64,000 nucleotides of DNA, taken from assembly GCA_963995525.1 (NCBI GenBank), contig OZ023206.1, forward strand, positions 5,776,041 through 5,840,040. The letters run 5' to 3'. The notes under the pieces were generated by a model. That model was given only the letters and a program-made list of their open reading frames with translations, had not been told where the DNA came from and did no database searches. The DNA is from Escarpia spicata (taxonomy: Eukaryota; Annelida; Polychaeta; Sabellida; Siboglinidae). A program made the translations under genes and the position numbers. Positions 30,452 to 41,689 of this stretch are shown here, piece after piece (the first letter of the stretch is position 1; the number at the start of each line of letters is the position of its first letter).

Positions 30452-32316
30452 AATTTATATATTCCAAATTATCAATTAATGGCTAATATATATGATTGAT
30501 ATATCCCGATTCTCTACGTTTACGATATCAAGGTTCGTAATAAATTTATCAAATCATACTTCAATATGTAGTTTCCGTTAGTTTAATGCACAAGCTATAT
30601 AATTGTAATGTTGCTAGATTTCCTATGTTAAGATTTTTCATTAAGATATGACCCCCTTTAGATGTGTCCATAAATATTTTTTCAACACCGTTACCAACAA
30701 GTTTGTATCCGACGCACAGCTCAAAAAATGATGCCTTTTTAATCCATTATGTGGCGCCACAGTTTGCGTGACGTTACCGCATCATGATGAATACTGCATT
30801 TGTCGTGTAACTTCTCCAGTTTACAAATAAATCAACTAAGAAACATAATTATTTCACCGTATGTTTATTAAATATCAACACCGTTACCAACATTTAGTAA
30901 ATGAGATGCATTTATTTGTTAAAATAAAAAAATATGGTGAGACAGGCCTTGATAATGTATCTTGATATATATCTAACAATGGGCACAATAAAGCGCCGTG
31001 TTTCTCGTAAACTCCAGAAAACCATTAATTTCTCAACACCGTTACCACAGTGCGGAACAATTTTGAAAATTCCTCCTAAAATTTGTCTCAGTTACATACA
31101 AAAAAGTGTGGTTATTTAGACTAATATAAGCAACAGAAAGCAGTCAAAATAATTATGATGTTATTTAATGCACTTTATGCAACATTTATTTTCATAGGCA
31201 TGGTAACGGTGTTTAGTTGCTTTGCTCCAGCATGTAGCACAGTCAATTTCTTAAAATGTAAATTTTGTTAAATGTTTCAAATATTGAACGTAACCACGTA
31301 CCATACATAACTCAGCATACCCCAAGCATGTACAGAACAACTTTTTGTGTTATTCAGACACGTTTTATTTTCGTTTGGTTCTAAAGGCCAAATGATGGTC
31401 TAAAAGTATAATGATTCAGGTAGTGCTGTTTTCTTGCGATTCGTTTAGCTACTTTACCGACGGAAATTGTATAAAACTGAAGTTTGACGGACCAATAATT
31501 ATTATTATGAAAAACGTTATTTTTCCCCTTCAAATGTGAAGATTTATTGGCTTGTAAATATTTGTTCCTCAATTCTGTTGTTGTCAATCATTTTGCAGAG
31601 AACTGAACCTCTCTAGCTTCCACTACGAAACGCAAGTTCGTTTGTAGAAATGTGCGATTTTTCTTCCGGCGACATCATGGGAGAAACTGTAGCGTATCGA
31701 GAAATGGACAAAAGTTGCCAAGTTGTTGTATTTACACACTCAAAAATTAAACCGATTAACGACCAAAGTAAATGTATTAATGACTTATGCGTAGCTATGT
31801 GGAAGCAAGAAGAAAGTCGGCCAACTGAGTTAGCGGCGTTTCTATTGACCGCCATGTTTTATAGCGTCCACAAACTGCCCACGTGACTAGGAACGTGTCA
31901 CAGTGTGCATATATTATCGTCGAAGATTACCGCGCTATACAGCTGTATGTAGGCCTACTGGCAACACTCACACGCGGATACCGCTTTCAGTCGAGATTCA
32001 CCGTTACCGCCGGCGTATGTACTACTAGGCGAGCAGCAAATCCCCAAAACGTGCTTTATTTTAGGAGCCCCCCCTACACACACCCACATGTTATATCATT
32101 TGAAAGCACTACATCTCCCCGTCCCAACGACGCCTGTCGTGGAGCTGCAAAGTGGTGCAGTAAGCGTGAATCCAAGGTCAAACAAGGTCATCGTAAAATG
32201 ATGAATTTTCGAAATTGTGCGCTACCGCATTCGTCTTAACATTATGTTCGCATATCTACTTTACTTAATCACGAGATGGCCAAGTAATATAGTGTCTCCC
32301 CGTCAAGATGAGCTAC
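30452..32316. other. No gene recognised; AT-rich, with a recurring short motif
   Basis: The motif caacaccgttacca occurs at 30683, 30876 and 31034, and inverted at 31201-31216, each with AT-rich flanks. Small open frames near 31650-31886 on both strands have no supporting features. Nothing else is supported. Confidence 0.4.
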
Positions 32317-32395
32317 GATGTGGAGGTGTTACCTGATATGGAGGTGTTACCTGATATGGAGGTGTTACCTGATATGGAGGTGTTACCTGATATGG
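32317..32395 (+). repeat. 18-bp minisatellite, 4 units
   Basis: Unit gatatggaggtgttacct, four tandem copies, the first with a g-for-a change. Confidence 0.95.
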
Positions 32396-32539
32396 TACGA
32401 GTGGAGCTAAGGTCAAACAGATCACCTTGAAATGATGAAGATTCGATTTTTTTTAAATACGCGAAAGTAAGAAAGTTACAATGACCCTGTAACTGCTTCA
32501 TTTATATAAACGAGTCATACATTTTGAGACAGACTGCTG

Positions 32540-33360
32540 AGTGTTGCACTGATGCGATCGTGCCGATGGCAGTTGGCGGGAACGAGCGGCCTCTCACTCG
32601 CTGTCGGAAGTGTTAGGCGAGTAAACGGGAATAGCGAGGCTACCGGAACTATTCTGCCTCATTCAAATCGAAAGAAGTATAAAATGCGGTGTATTGGACT
32701 GATGCGATCGTGCCGCACGCAACTGATGAGAACGATCAGCCTCTTGTTCGCTGTCAGAGGTTCTCCGGGAAATAAATGTGGAACTGCGCGGCTACAAGAC
32801 GTAGCCTGCAGCTTCCGAAGTGATTGACTTGGAAGCGCCCGTGAACCAATACGGGAACACCGGATCATCGTCGACTGTAGTAGTTTGAACGAGCAGCGTC
32901 TCGTCGGACGTTTCCGGCGAGGAAACCGGAAGTAGCTTGGCTACGGGAACTTGAGTGGGTAAAGTGCAAGCTGCACACGATAGAGTCATTGTCTGTCATG
33001 TCGCATGTTCTTCGGGGAAACTTTGAACCCAGTGACTACTGGAAGTTTCCGTTATGCCTACGCGTGCAAGCTACGCACCAACATGGCCGTCGTGTGTTCG
33101 GATGTGTTCGTCGGGGAATCCGAGAACACCGGATGACCAGAAGTAATGAAACATTTCCGTTGTGCTTAATGTGCAAGTTGCACACAATCCGGGCGTTGTT
33201 TGTCCCATCGGAAGTGACCGTTGCTGAAACAGAGAACACACCTCAAGAAAGTAATTGTGAGCGGCATTGCTACGAGAACAACAACAGAGTGTCAAGCTGT
33301 ATTCGTTAAATGGTCTTGCTACTGGAAATATGTTGACTTCTTCAAATTTAAAGAAGTTGA
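32540..33360 (+). repeat. Divergent tandem repeat region, GC-richer than flanks
   Basis: Blocks recur in order with moderate similarity: gatgcgatcgtgccg (32551 and 32702), gtgcaagctgcacac-like sequences (about 32966, 33064, 33171), ttcaaat-aaagaagt (about 32660 and 33341), and ccggaagt/ggaagt stretches. It has no convincing coding frame. I read it as an old duplicated sequence, possibly a mobile element, of unknown family. Confidence 0.45.
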
Positions 33361-33404
33361 TGTGGTGTTGGGAGCTTTTTGACATAATGTGCTTTAATAT
33401 CAAA

Positions 33405-34660
33405 GTAACCGGAAGATGTTCGCTTGGTGTTCTTTGATTTTAGTAGTGCCTTTAACACAATACAACCTCATTTAATGGCAGAGAAATTAATGAGAATGAA
33501 ATTTAATTCACCCACTGTCTTATGGATACTGGACTAATTGACAAACAGACCGCAGTATGTGATGACTGGACCAAACGTGACCTCTGACACAGCGAGCATG
33601 AACACAGGGGCCCCCATGGGACAGTTCTTGCACCATTCCTCTTCTCCCTATACACAGCTGACTACAGAAGTTCTAGTGACTCATGTTTCATGTCCAAGTT
33701 TTTTGATGATACATGACTGACTGGACTCATTACTGATGACCATGAGACAGACTACAGACGAGAAGTGGATAGGTTTTTGGGATGGTGTGACGACAACTAC
33801 CTTCAGCTCAATGTGGGTAAGACTAAAGAAATAATAGTTGATTTTAGAAAGAAGAATAAGAATTATAAAGACGTGGTCATCAAAGGAGTGGAAAAGGTGG
33901 ATGAGTACAAGTATTTGGGCTTAGTACTGGACAGCAAACTGTCATGGAAGCCAAGCACTGATGCAATTATGAAGAAACTGCATACTCGGTTGTATTTCTT
34001 ACGGAAACTGAGATCCTTTAATGTACGCCAAAAACTGCTGCAAATGTTTTATACTTCAACGGTGAACAGTGTGCTTTAGTTTGGTGCAGTGTGCTGGAGT
34101 GGCAATGTCAGCAATCATGACAGGAACAGGCTAGAGAAATATATCAGGAAAGCAAGTGGGATTGTAGGGAGGGGACAGGTCACTTTCATATCCACACATG
34201 AAAGACGGACAATGGACAGAGTACAGACGATTTTGGCAGACGATACCCACCCACTCAGACCTGAATTTGACAGCAGACGGATAGACAGGGGGAACAGATA
34301 CAGAGCTCCACGCTCTAGAACCACACGCTGTAGGAATTCATTCATACCGTCTGCAATATACATTTTCAATGCAGATATAGACAGATAGATGCTGATGTTG
34401 CTGCTACGGCTATTGTCATCAATGCATACAGTGTGTGGGTGTGGGTGTGTAAATATGATACTTAAACTAAGTTATAGTAATTGATTTGCATAATTACTTA
34501 GTGAATGCTCGAATTGAGCTGGTAGTGCCGTAAAATACTTGTTCATATTACTATTTTTTATGTACGAGTGCGTGAGGTTTGATTTTGTTTTTATGCACTA
34601 GAGTTGACGGCAGATGTGCAATTTATCAATGTTGGGATCAATAAAGTTGTAAATTGTATT
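33405..34660 (+). mobile_element. Rex1/Babar-like LINE fragment, RT palm to 3' end
   Basis: The frame reads VFFDFSSAFNTIQPHLMAEK (motif A), then TAA/TAG near 33537, TNRPQYVMTG, NTGAPMG (motif B, altered), a broken motif C (FFDDT-like), then MDRFLGWCDDNYLQLNVGKT, VDEYKYLGLVLDSKLSWKPS, KLHTRLYFLRKLRSFNVRQK and the C-terminal RYRAPRSRTTRCRNSFIPSA. The 3' end has caataaagttg followed by short ATTGTAT-type repeats (34640-34670), typical of this group. It is 5'-truncated near 33405 and contains several stops. Confidence 0.85.
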
Positions 34661-34959
34661 ATATTGTATGTGTTAGCGTAGATCACACGTATCACATGCA
34701 TATCAAAGTACATTTATTATTAATTCTACACTCAATTGCAGGGTCGGTGTGGCCGAACATTTTCCATAGAAGTCGATTTGGTGCACATAATTAACAGTTC
34801 ATGGTCAATGGTATCTTGCGATGCTCAGCAGAATTACTTGCATGTATACAACGTAAACCTTAGTTCACCTGAACCGCCAGTTCTGTTGTCTCTTGCACTA
34901 GCTTTGTACCTGCGTACGAACACAACATACACGCATCTCTCGGGGTAGAATCTGTGTCC
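34661..34959. other. No gene recognised
   Basis: A 70-codon open frame at 34736-34948 follows a plausible acceptor (caattgcag) but shows no recognised domain, so it is not called as an exon. Confidence 0.35.
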
Positions 34960-35215
34960 ACGTATTACTTTATTCCACTGCACTCTACCACTTGTATACA
35001 CAGTGGACACGTGCTACTTTACCCCACTACACCCTACCACCTGTGTCCACAGTGGACATGCGTTACTTTACCCCACTACACCTTATCACCTATGTCCACA
35101 GTGGACATGTTTTACTTTACCCCATTGCACCCTACAATCTGTGTCCACAGTGTTAATTTATCCCCACTGCACCCTACCACCTGTGTCCACAGTGTTAATT
35201 TACCCCACTGCACCC
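34960..35215 (+). repeat. 49-bp minisatellite, about 5 units, last ones shortened
   Basis: The unit contains gtggacacgtgctactttac then cccactacaccctaccacct. The first units repeat at 49 bases; the last two lack the gtggacatg-ttact part. Confidence 0.9.
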
Positions 35216-36235
35216 TATGAGACACAATGCACTGGTACATTTCTCAAGTGGGGGTACACGTGTGTCTTCAAATATGCATTGCGTGTTAATTGTACACTAA
35301 ATGTATCACATCTCAACGGTTTCGTGCCTATATGAGTGCGCATATGTGTTCGTAAACTAGTTCTCCAGGGGAAGTGTGCCCCGCAGGTGTGACATTTGAA
35401 TGTTTCTCGCCTGTGTGAGTGCGCATATGTGACTGTAACGTTTCCTTCCCTAAGAAGCATGTACCACAGGTATGACATTTGTAGGGTTTCTCACCTGTAT
35501 GAATGCGCATGTGAATCTGTAAAGTATAACTTCGTGAAAAGTGTACACCACACACATCACACTTGAATGGTTTCATGCCAGAGTGAGTGTGCATACGTAG
35601 CTGTAAAGTATCTCTCCACGTGAACTGTGCCCCACAGATGTTGCATCTGAAGGGTTTCTCCCAGTGTAAATGCGAATGTGTTTCAGCAAAGTACCACTCC
35701 TGTGAAGCTTGTAGCACAAGTATCACATTTGTAGGGTTTCACCCCAGTATGGGCACGGACAGGTCTCTTAAAAACACTGTAGTCAATAAACAGTGCACCA
35801 TACGTGTCACACGTGCAGTGCTTTTGACCGGTGTGAATGCACATTTGTATTAGTAAGTTCCTTCTCTGTCTGAAGCATGCTCTACAAATATATGTAAATT
35901 TAATATACCTATTCGGGAAACGCCTGCACCACAGGTTTCACATTTGAATGTTTTTTGCCTGAATGAATGCGCATATGGTATCTCTCCATGTGAACTGTGC
36001 CCCACAGTTGTCGAATTTGAGGGGGTTCTCCCCAGTGTGAATGCGAAAGTGTTTCTATAAAGTACCACTCTCTGTGAAGCTTGCAGCACAGGTATCACAT
36101 TTGTAGGATTTCTCCCCAGTATAGGTACGGACATTTCCCTTTAAGCCACCACTACGTAGAACATGTTTTTCGCAAATGTCACATTTGAATCATTTCACAA
36201 TAGTCTGCATGTGCACATTCACTTGCATGTTTACT
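35215..36235 (-). pseudogene. C2H2 zinc-finger gene remnant (tandem Krueppel-type fingers)
   Basis: Read on -, about ten fingers follow one another with TGEKP-type linkers. Clear ones are FRCNICGAQFTWRDTLQLRM, FKCDVCGVHFSRSYTLQIHM, YKCHTCGTCFLGKETLQSHM, FKCHTCGAHFPWRTSLRTHM and LRCDTFSVQLTRNAYLKTHV (second Cys lost). Upstream, YKCDTCAASFTESGTL, KFDNCGAQFTWRD and FKCETCGAGVSRIG are in changing frames and partly damaged. Frame changes occur near 35400, 35720-35750, 35850 and 35950, with stops. No N-terminal effector domain is visible. Such proteins bind DNA as transcription regulators; this copy looks degenerate, unless the frame changes are assembly errors. Confidence 0.8.
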
Positions 36236-36364
36236 GCCACTTATAGCCTGTTTTCAGAGTTGTCCAGCGACTTGGCTCAAAGTCGTATATCACCTTGCCG
36301 TGTTGTCCCTTCCAATGACAAACTGTTGTCTCTGTCACCAGAGAGGTGAAAGCAGCAGAATGTC

Positions 36365-38283
36365 ACAGTGTCAACGTGTCACCAGAGAGGTGACACCAGA
36401 GAGGTGACACCAGGAGAACATCACAGTATCAATGTTTCACCAAATAGGCGACACCGTCAGGACATCACAGTGTCAATGTTTGACCAAAGAGGCGACACCG
36501 TCAGAACATCACAGTGTCAATGTTTGACCAAAGAGGCGACACCGTCAGAACATCACAGTGTCAATGTTTGACCAAAGAGGCGACACCGTCAGAACATCAC
36601 AGTGTCAATGTTTGACCAAAGAGGCGACACCGTCAGAACATCACAGTGTCAATGTTTGACCAAAGAGGCGACACCGTCAGCACATCACAGTGTCAATGTT
36701 TGACCAAAGAGGCGACACCGTCAGAACGTCACAGTGTCAGTGTTTGACCAAAGAGGCGACACCGTCAGAACGTCACAGTGTCAATGTTTGACCAAAGAGG
36801 CGACACCGTCAGAACGTCACAGTGTCAATGTTTGACCAAAGAGGCGACACCGTCAGAACGTCACAGTGGCAATGTTTGACCAAAGAGGCGACACCGTCAG
36901 AACGTCACAGTGTCAATGTTTGACCAAAGAGGCGACACCGTCAGAACGTCACAGTGTCAATGTTTGACCAAAGAGGCGACACCGTCAGAACGTCACAGTG
37001 TCAATGTTTGACCAAAGAGGCGACACCGTCAGAACGTCACAGTGTCAATGTTTGACCAAAGAGGCGACACCGTCAGAACGTCACAGTGTCAATGTTTGAA
37101 CAAAGAGGCGACACCGTCAGAACGTCACAGTGTCAATGTTTGACCAAAGAGGCGACACCGTCAGAACGTCACAGTGTCAATGTTTGAACAAAGAGGCGAC
37201 ACCGTCAGAACGTCACAGTGTCAATGTTTGACCAAAGAGGCGACACCGTCAGAACATCACAGTGTCAATGTTTGACCAAAGAGGCGACACCGTCAGAACA
37301 TCACAGTGTCAATGTTTGACCAAAGAGGCGACACCGTCAGAACATCACAGTGTCAATGTTTGACCAAAGAGGCGACACCGTCAGAACGTCACAGTGTCAA
37401 TGTTTGACCAAAGAGGCGACACCGTCAGAACTTCACAGTGTCAATGTTTGACCAAAGAGGCGACACCGTCAGAACGTCACAGTGTCAATGTTTGACCAAA
37501 GGGGCGACACCGTCAGAACGTCACAGTGTCAATGTTTGACCAAAGAGGCGACACCGTCAGAACGTCACAGTGTCAATGTTTGACCAAAGAGGCGACACCG
37601 TCAGAACGTCACAGTGTCAATGTTTGACCAAAGAGGCGACACCGTCAGAACGTCACAGTGTCAATGTTTGACCAAAGAGGCGACACCGTCAGAACGTCAC
37701 AGTGTCAATGTTTGACCAAAGAGGCGACACCGTCAGAACGTCACAGTGTCAATGTTTGACCAAAGAGGCGACACCGTCAGAACGTCACAGTGTCAATGTT
37801 TGACCAAAGAGGCGACACCGTCAGAACATCACAGTGTCAATGTTTGACCAAAGAGGCGACACCGTCAGAACATCACAGTGTCAATGTTTGACCAAAGAGG
37901 CGACACCGTCAGAATATCACAGTGTCAATGTTTGACCAAAGAGGCGACACCGTCAGAACATCACAGTGTCAATGTTTGACCAAAGAGGCGACACCGTCAG
38001 AACATCACAGTGTCAATGTTTGACCAAAGAGGCGACACCGTCAGAACATCACAGTGTCAATGTTTGACCAAAGAGGCGACACCGTCAGAACGTCACAGTG
38101 TCAATGTTTGACCAAAGAGGCGACACCGTCAGAACGTCACAGTGTCAATGTTTGACCAAAGAGGCGACACCGTCAGAACATCACAGTGTCAATGTTTGAC
38201 CAAAGAGGCGACACCGTCAGAACGTCACAGTGTCAATGTTTGACCAAAGAGGCGACACCGTCAGAACGTCACAGTGTCTATGT
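36365..38283 (+). repeat. 44-bp minisatellite, about 43 units
   Basis: The unit is cacagtgtcaatgtttgacc followed by aaagaggcgacaccgtcaga and acrt. Units are nearly identical; the main variation is acatc/acgtc, arranged in blocks, which suggests block-wise amplification. The first two units are divergent. The period is not a multiple of three and most frames close. Confidence 0.97.
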
Positions 38284-39530
38284 GTCACGAGTCTAGGCGA
38301 AATTATATCTTCATGTAGACACTTCTGAGACAAATGTATGTCGCCTGAAAGAACACAAATGATACGTCTGTCATCTCATTCATGACCTGAGACTACGTAA
38401 CTGTATTTATATAGCGACAGTTTCTTTGTTTTCACTTGATAGAACCACAGACCATTTTAGGGAACGTGAAGACAAACTTGAAGTGATTAATTTGTATTTT
38501 TGTCAACATTTACTATTGTGAAAAATACTCGATCTTGTAAAGCTTAATGGTGGGAAAAATACATATATTCACAAATTGAAATAAGTAAGTATAATGGAAA
38601 TTAAACATTCACAACACACTTCACTCACACAGATAACACTATCGTTGTAGCGCATAGTAGTAGTTATGAGCTAACATACCGGTACTTTCAGCGTTACATT
38701 TAAGTGTTGCATGAACATACGTGATCAGTGTCCTGCGACTCCCCCATCAGTATGCGTCATATAGCCACAATAGGGCTGGGGCTAATATCATTGTGATTGT
38801 CCAAGGCTCATCAATTCCTGTATCATCGCTCACTGACTGGTGTCTGTATGGTAGAAAAATCACCATATAGCCATATAAAGTGAAATATACACATGAATAT
38901 TCCCTTCAGTATGCCACAAAAATACACATTAACGCAATAATATAATACTATAATAGATAAGGACACTATAAAACGGCTTACACGTTTTCGCAGCAACATC
39001 AACCGGTAACCATCTAGTGATTAATAATGGGGGTGATGGCAGGATGGTAGTACCCTTGCATGCCAGGCAGCCGCACCCCGTTGGATGGCTTGCAGCACTG
39101 GTCCAACCCAAACCACTCAACTCCACATATGGCCCCAAGTAGCCGCGTAGACACCGCGGCGGCCATTCCCGGACAACAGCCTCGGCTGGCTGGCCAAACT
39201 ATGTGCGGGTTAGCTGCCTCAGAGCAGTGAACTGGGAACGTCTACTGAAGACGTTACCGGCAGAAAGGGCATAGATGCCCTCCTTGTGAAAGAATTAGTG
39301 TGGCTTCAAAGGCTGTGATGCACATGCCTGGCAGAGCACGAACAGGGCAACTGCACAGACGTTTATTGAAAAACAGTTGGCCACTGCCTGCAGTCGACCC
39401 CCTCTCTAGTTGTCTTAGTCAAACTGAGCCACTAGATTAAGAGGGACTAGATCAAGTGTATGGGATAGATATGCACAAACTTACTCAACCCTAAGCTTTC
39501 AGGCGCAGGTACAGAGTCAGTTCGCTCCTT
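38284..39530. other. No gene recognised
   Basis: AT-rich to 38990, then GC-richer sequence (39000-39300) that may be an old repeat, but no coding or family signal could be supported. Confidence 0.4.
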
Positions 39531-39568
39531 CTCTCTTTCTCTAGAGAGAAGGAGCGAAGACGAGCGTA
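39531..39568. repeat. Perfect 16-bp inverted repeat with 6-base loop
   Basis: The arm ttcgctccttctctct (39531-39546) is the exact reverse complement of agagagaaggagcgaa (39553-39568). It lies right before the 5' truncation point of CR1-like copy B. Confidence 0.93.
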
Positions 39569-39579
39569 GACGAGGGATC

Positions 39580-40780
39580 ACCAGTAGATATCATCTACTT
39601 AGATTTTCAAAAAGCTTTAGATAAAGTGCCACATCAAAGATTACTGCTTAAACTAAAGGCATATGGCACAGGAAGTGGTATAATTAACTGGATAAAAAAA
39701 TGGCTGATTGACAGAAGACAACGGGTAGTTGTTGATGGGGAGGCTTCAAACAGGAAATCAGTTTTGAGTGGGGTTCCACAGGGGTCAGTACTGGGACCTA
39801 TATTATTCTTAATATATATAAACGATTTGGACGATGATATAGCTAGCAAGGTGTTGAAATTTGCAGATGATACAAAAGTGTTTAGAAGGATTAAAAGTGA
39901 TGGAGATAGACAGCATTTACAAGATGATCTTGACAGGTTGATCAAATGGTCTGAAAAGTGGCAAATGTTGTTCAATTTTTGGAAATGTAAATGCCTTCAT
40001 ACAGGACATGGGAACGAATATGTAGAATATACAATGGGGGAACTGTACTAAGTACTACTATAAAAGACAAAGACTTAGGGCTGACAATTAGTGCTGACAT
40101 GAAGGTTTCAGAACAGTGTGGAATTGCAGCTTCAAAAGGAAATCAAATCCTTGGATTGATTAGGCGAAATATAGCATATAAAAAGAAATAATAATACCGC
40201 TGTACAAAACAGTAGTTAGGCCTAATTTAGAATATTGTATACAAGCGTGGAGGCCATATCGCAAGAAGGACATAGATATGCTAGAAAGAGTACAGAGGAG
40301 ATCGACTAAAATGATACCAAAACTGAGGGATCTTAGTTATGAAAAACGCCTAAAAGAATGTGGTTTAACAACATTAGAGACCAGGAGATTGAGAGGAGAT
40401 CAGATAGAAGTGTTTAAAATATTGAATGATTATGAAAATATTTATAGAAATATGTTTTTTTCAGTTAAGAAAAATAGTAAGACTAGAGGACATGAAGGTA
40501 CATTAGTAAAGGAGCAGTGTAGATTAGACGTAAAAAAGTTTTCATTTTCACAAAGGACTGTGAATGAATGAAACAGATTATCTGATGACTGTGTGGGTGC
40601 TATTAGTGTGAATATGTTTTTAAATAAAATCGACACATACCTCAGAAGGGCTGGATATATGTAGTTAAAAGGGTTGGACTATCGATAAGCCAAAGGGCTT
40701 CCTTGTCCACCTGCCATCTAGAGTTAATTCTCTGGATGGCAATCTTGTTCAATCTTGTTAAATCTCTTCTCTTCACACTT
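39580..40780 (+). mobile_element. CR1-like LINE copy B, 5'-truncated in RT
   Basis: It starts within RT motif A (YLDFQKALDKVPHQRLLLKL) and continues through SGVPQGSVLGPILFLIYIND, FADDTKVFRRIKSDGDRQHL, ISADMKVSEQCGIAASKGNQ, YCIQAWRPYRKKDIDMLERV and LRDLSYEKRLKECGLTTLET to LRRAGYM at about 40662. Frame changes occur near 40050 and 40190, and a stop at 40569. The 3' end carries the same hairpin (40713-40740) and ttgtt(a/c)aatc repeats as copies A and C. Confidence 0.92.
40713..40740 (+). other. CR1-like 3' terminal hairpin, copy B
   Basis: Eleven stem pairs (gccatctagag with ctctggatggc, one G-T pair) around the loop ttaatt, just upstream of the terminal direct repeats. Confidence 0.75.
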
Positions 40781-40804
40781 CTCTACACCTAGTCCTGCGG
40801 CGAA

Positions 40805-41662
40805 GGAGAGATGGCAACGGGAACAGGTGGAGGATGCCGCTAGCAACACTGGTCACGACCCTACAGCTATGGGGAGATGGCAACGGGAACAGATGGAGGA
40901 TGCCGCTAGCAACACTGGTCACGACCCTACAGCTATGGGGAGATGGCAACGGGAACAGGTGGAGGATGCCGCTAGCAACACTGGTCACGACCCTACAGCT
41001 ATGGGGAGATGGCAACGGGAACAGGTGGAGGATGCCGCTAGCAACACTGGTCACGACCCTACAGCTATGGGGAGGTGGCAACGGGAACAGGTGGAGGATG
41101 CCGCTAGCAACACTGGTCACGACCGTACAGCTATGGGGAGGTGGCAACGGGAACAGGTGGAGGATGCCGCTAGCAACACTGGTCACGACCCTACAGCTAT
41201 GGGGAGGTGGCAACGGGAACAGGTGGAGGATGCCGCTAGCAACACTGGTCACGACCCTACAACTATGGGGAGGTGGCAACGGGAACAGGTGGAGGATGCC
41301 GCTAGCAACACTGGTCACGACCCTACAGCTATGGGGAGGTGGCAACGGGGACAGGTGGAGGTTGCCGTTAGCAACACTGGTCACGACCCTACAGCTATGG
41401 GGAGATGGCAACGGGGACAGGTGGAGGATGTCGCTAGCAACGCTGGTCACGACCCTACAGCTATGGGGAGATGGCAACGGGAACAGGTGGAGGATGCCGC
41501 TAGCAACACTGGTCACGACCCTACAGCTATGGGGAGGTGGCAACGGGGACAGGTGGAGGATGCCGTTAGCAACACTGGTCACGACCCTACAGTTATGGGG
41601 AGGTGGCAACGGGGACAGGTGGAGGATGCCGCTAGCAACATTGGTCAAGGCCCTACAGCTAT
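40805..41662 (+). repeat. 66-bp minisatellite, 13 units
   Basis: The unit spans ggagatggcaacgggaacag through gcaacactggtcacgaccct. In one frame it would encode the 22-residue G-R-W-Q-R-E-Q-V-E-D-A-A-S-N-T repeat; all three frames and the reverse strand are open because 66 is divisible by three. The array fills the space between CR1-like copy B's 3' end and the 5' region of the I-like LINE. There is no codon-level evidence for a gene. Confidence 0.95.
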
Positions 41663-41689
41663 GACGGCCCTAGTGTGACGATCGTTCTG

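Noticed and set aside
31650..31886. 78- and 80-codon overlapping frames on opposite strands
   Set aside because: No motif, no splice or start context that stands out, and neither frame has coding-like features.
34736..34948. 70-codon frame after an acceptor-like caattgcag, possible exon
   Set aside because: There is no recognised domain, no clear donor and no partner exons.
36365..38283. Possible CRISPR array (regular 44-bp repeats)
   Set aside because: There are no unique spacers, the whole unit is repeated, and the DNA is animal. It is a minisatellite. The same reasoning excludes 62263-62685 and 13386-13765.
40755..41678. 307-codon frame with 22-residue repeats
   Set aside because: The period is 66 bp and all three + frames and the - strand are open, so it is a minisatellite without coding evidence.
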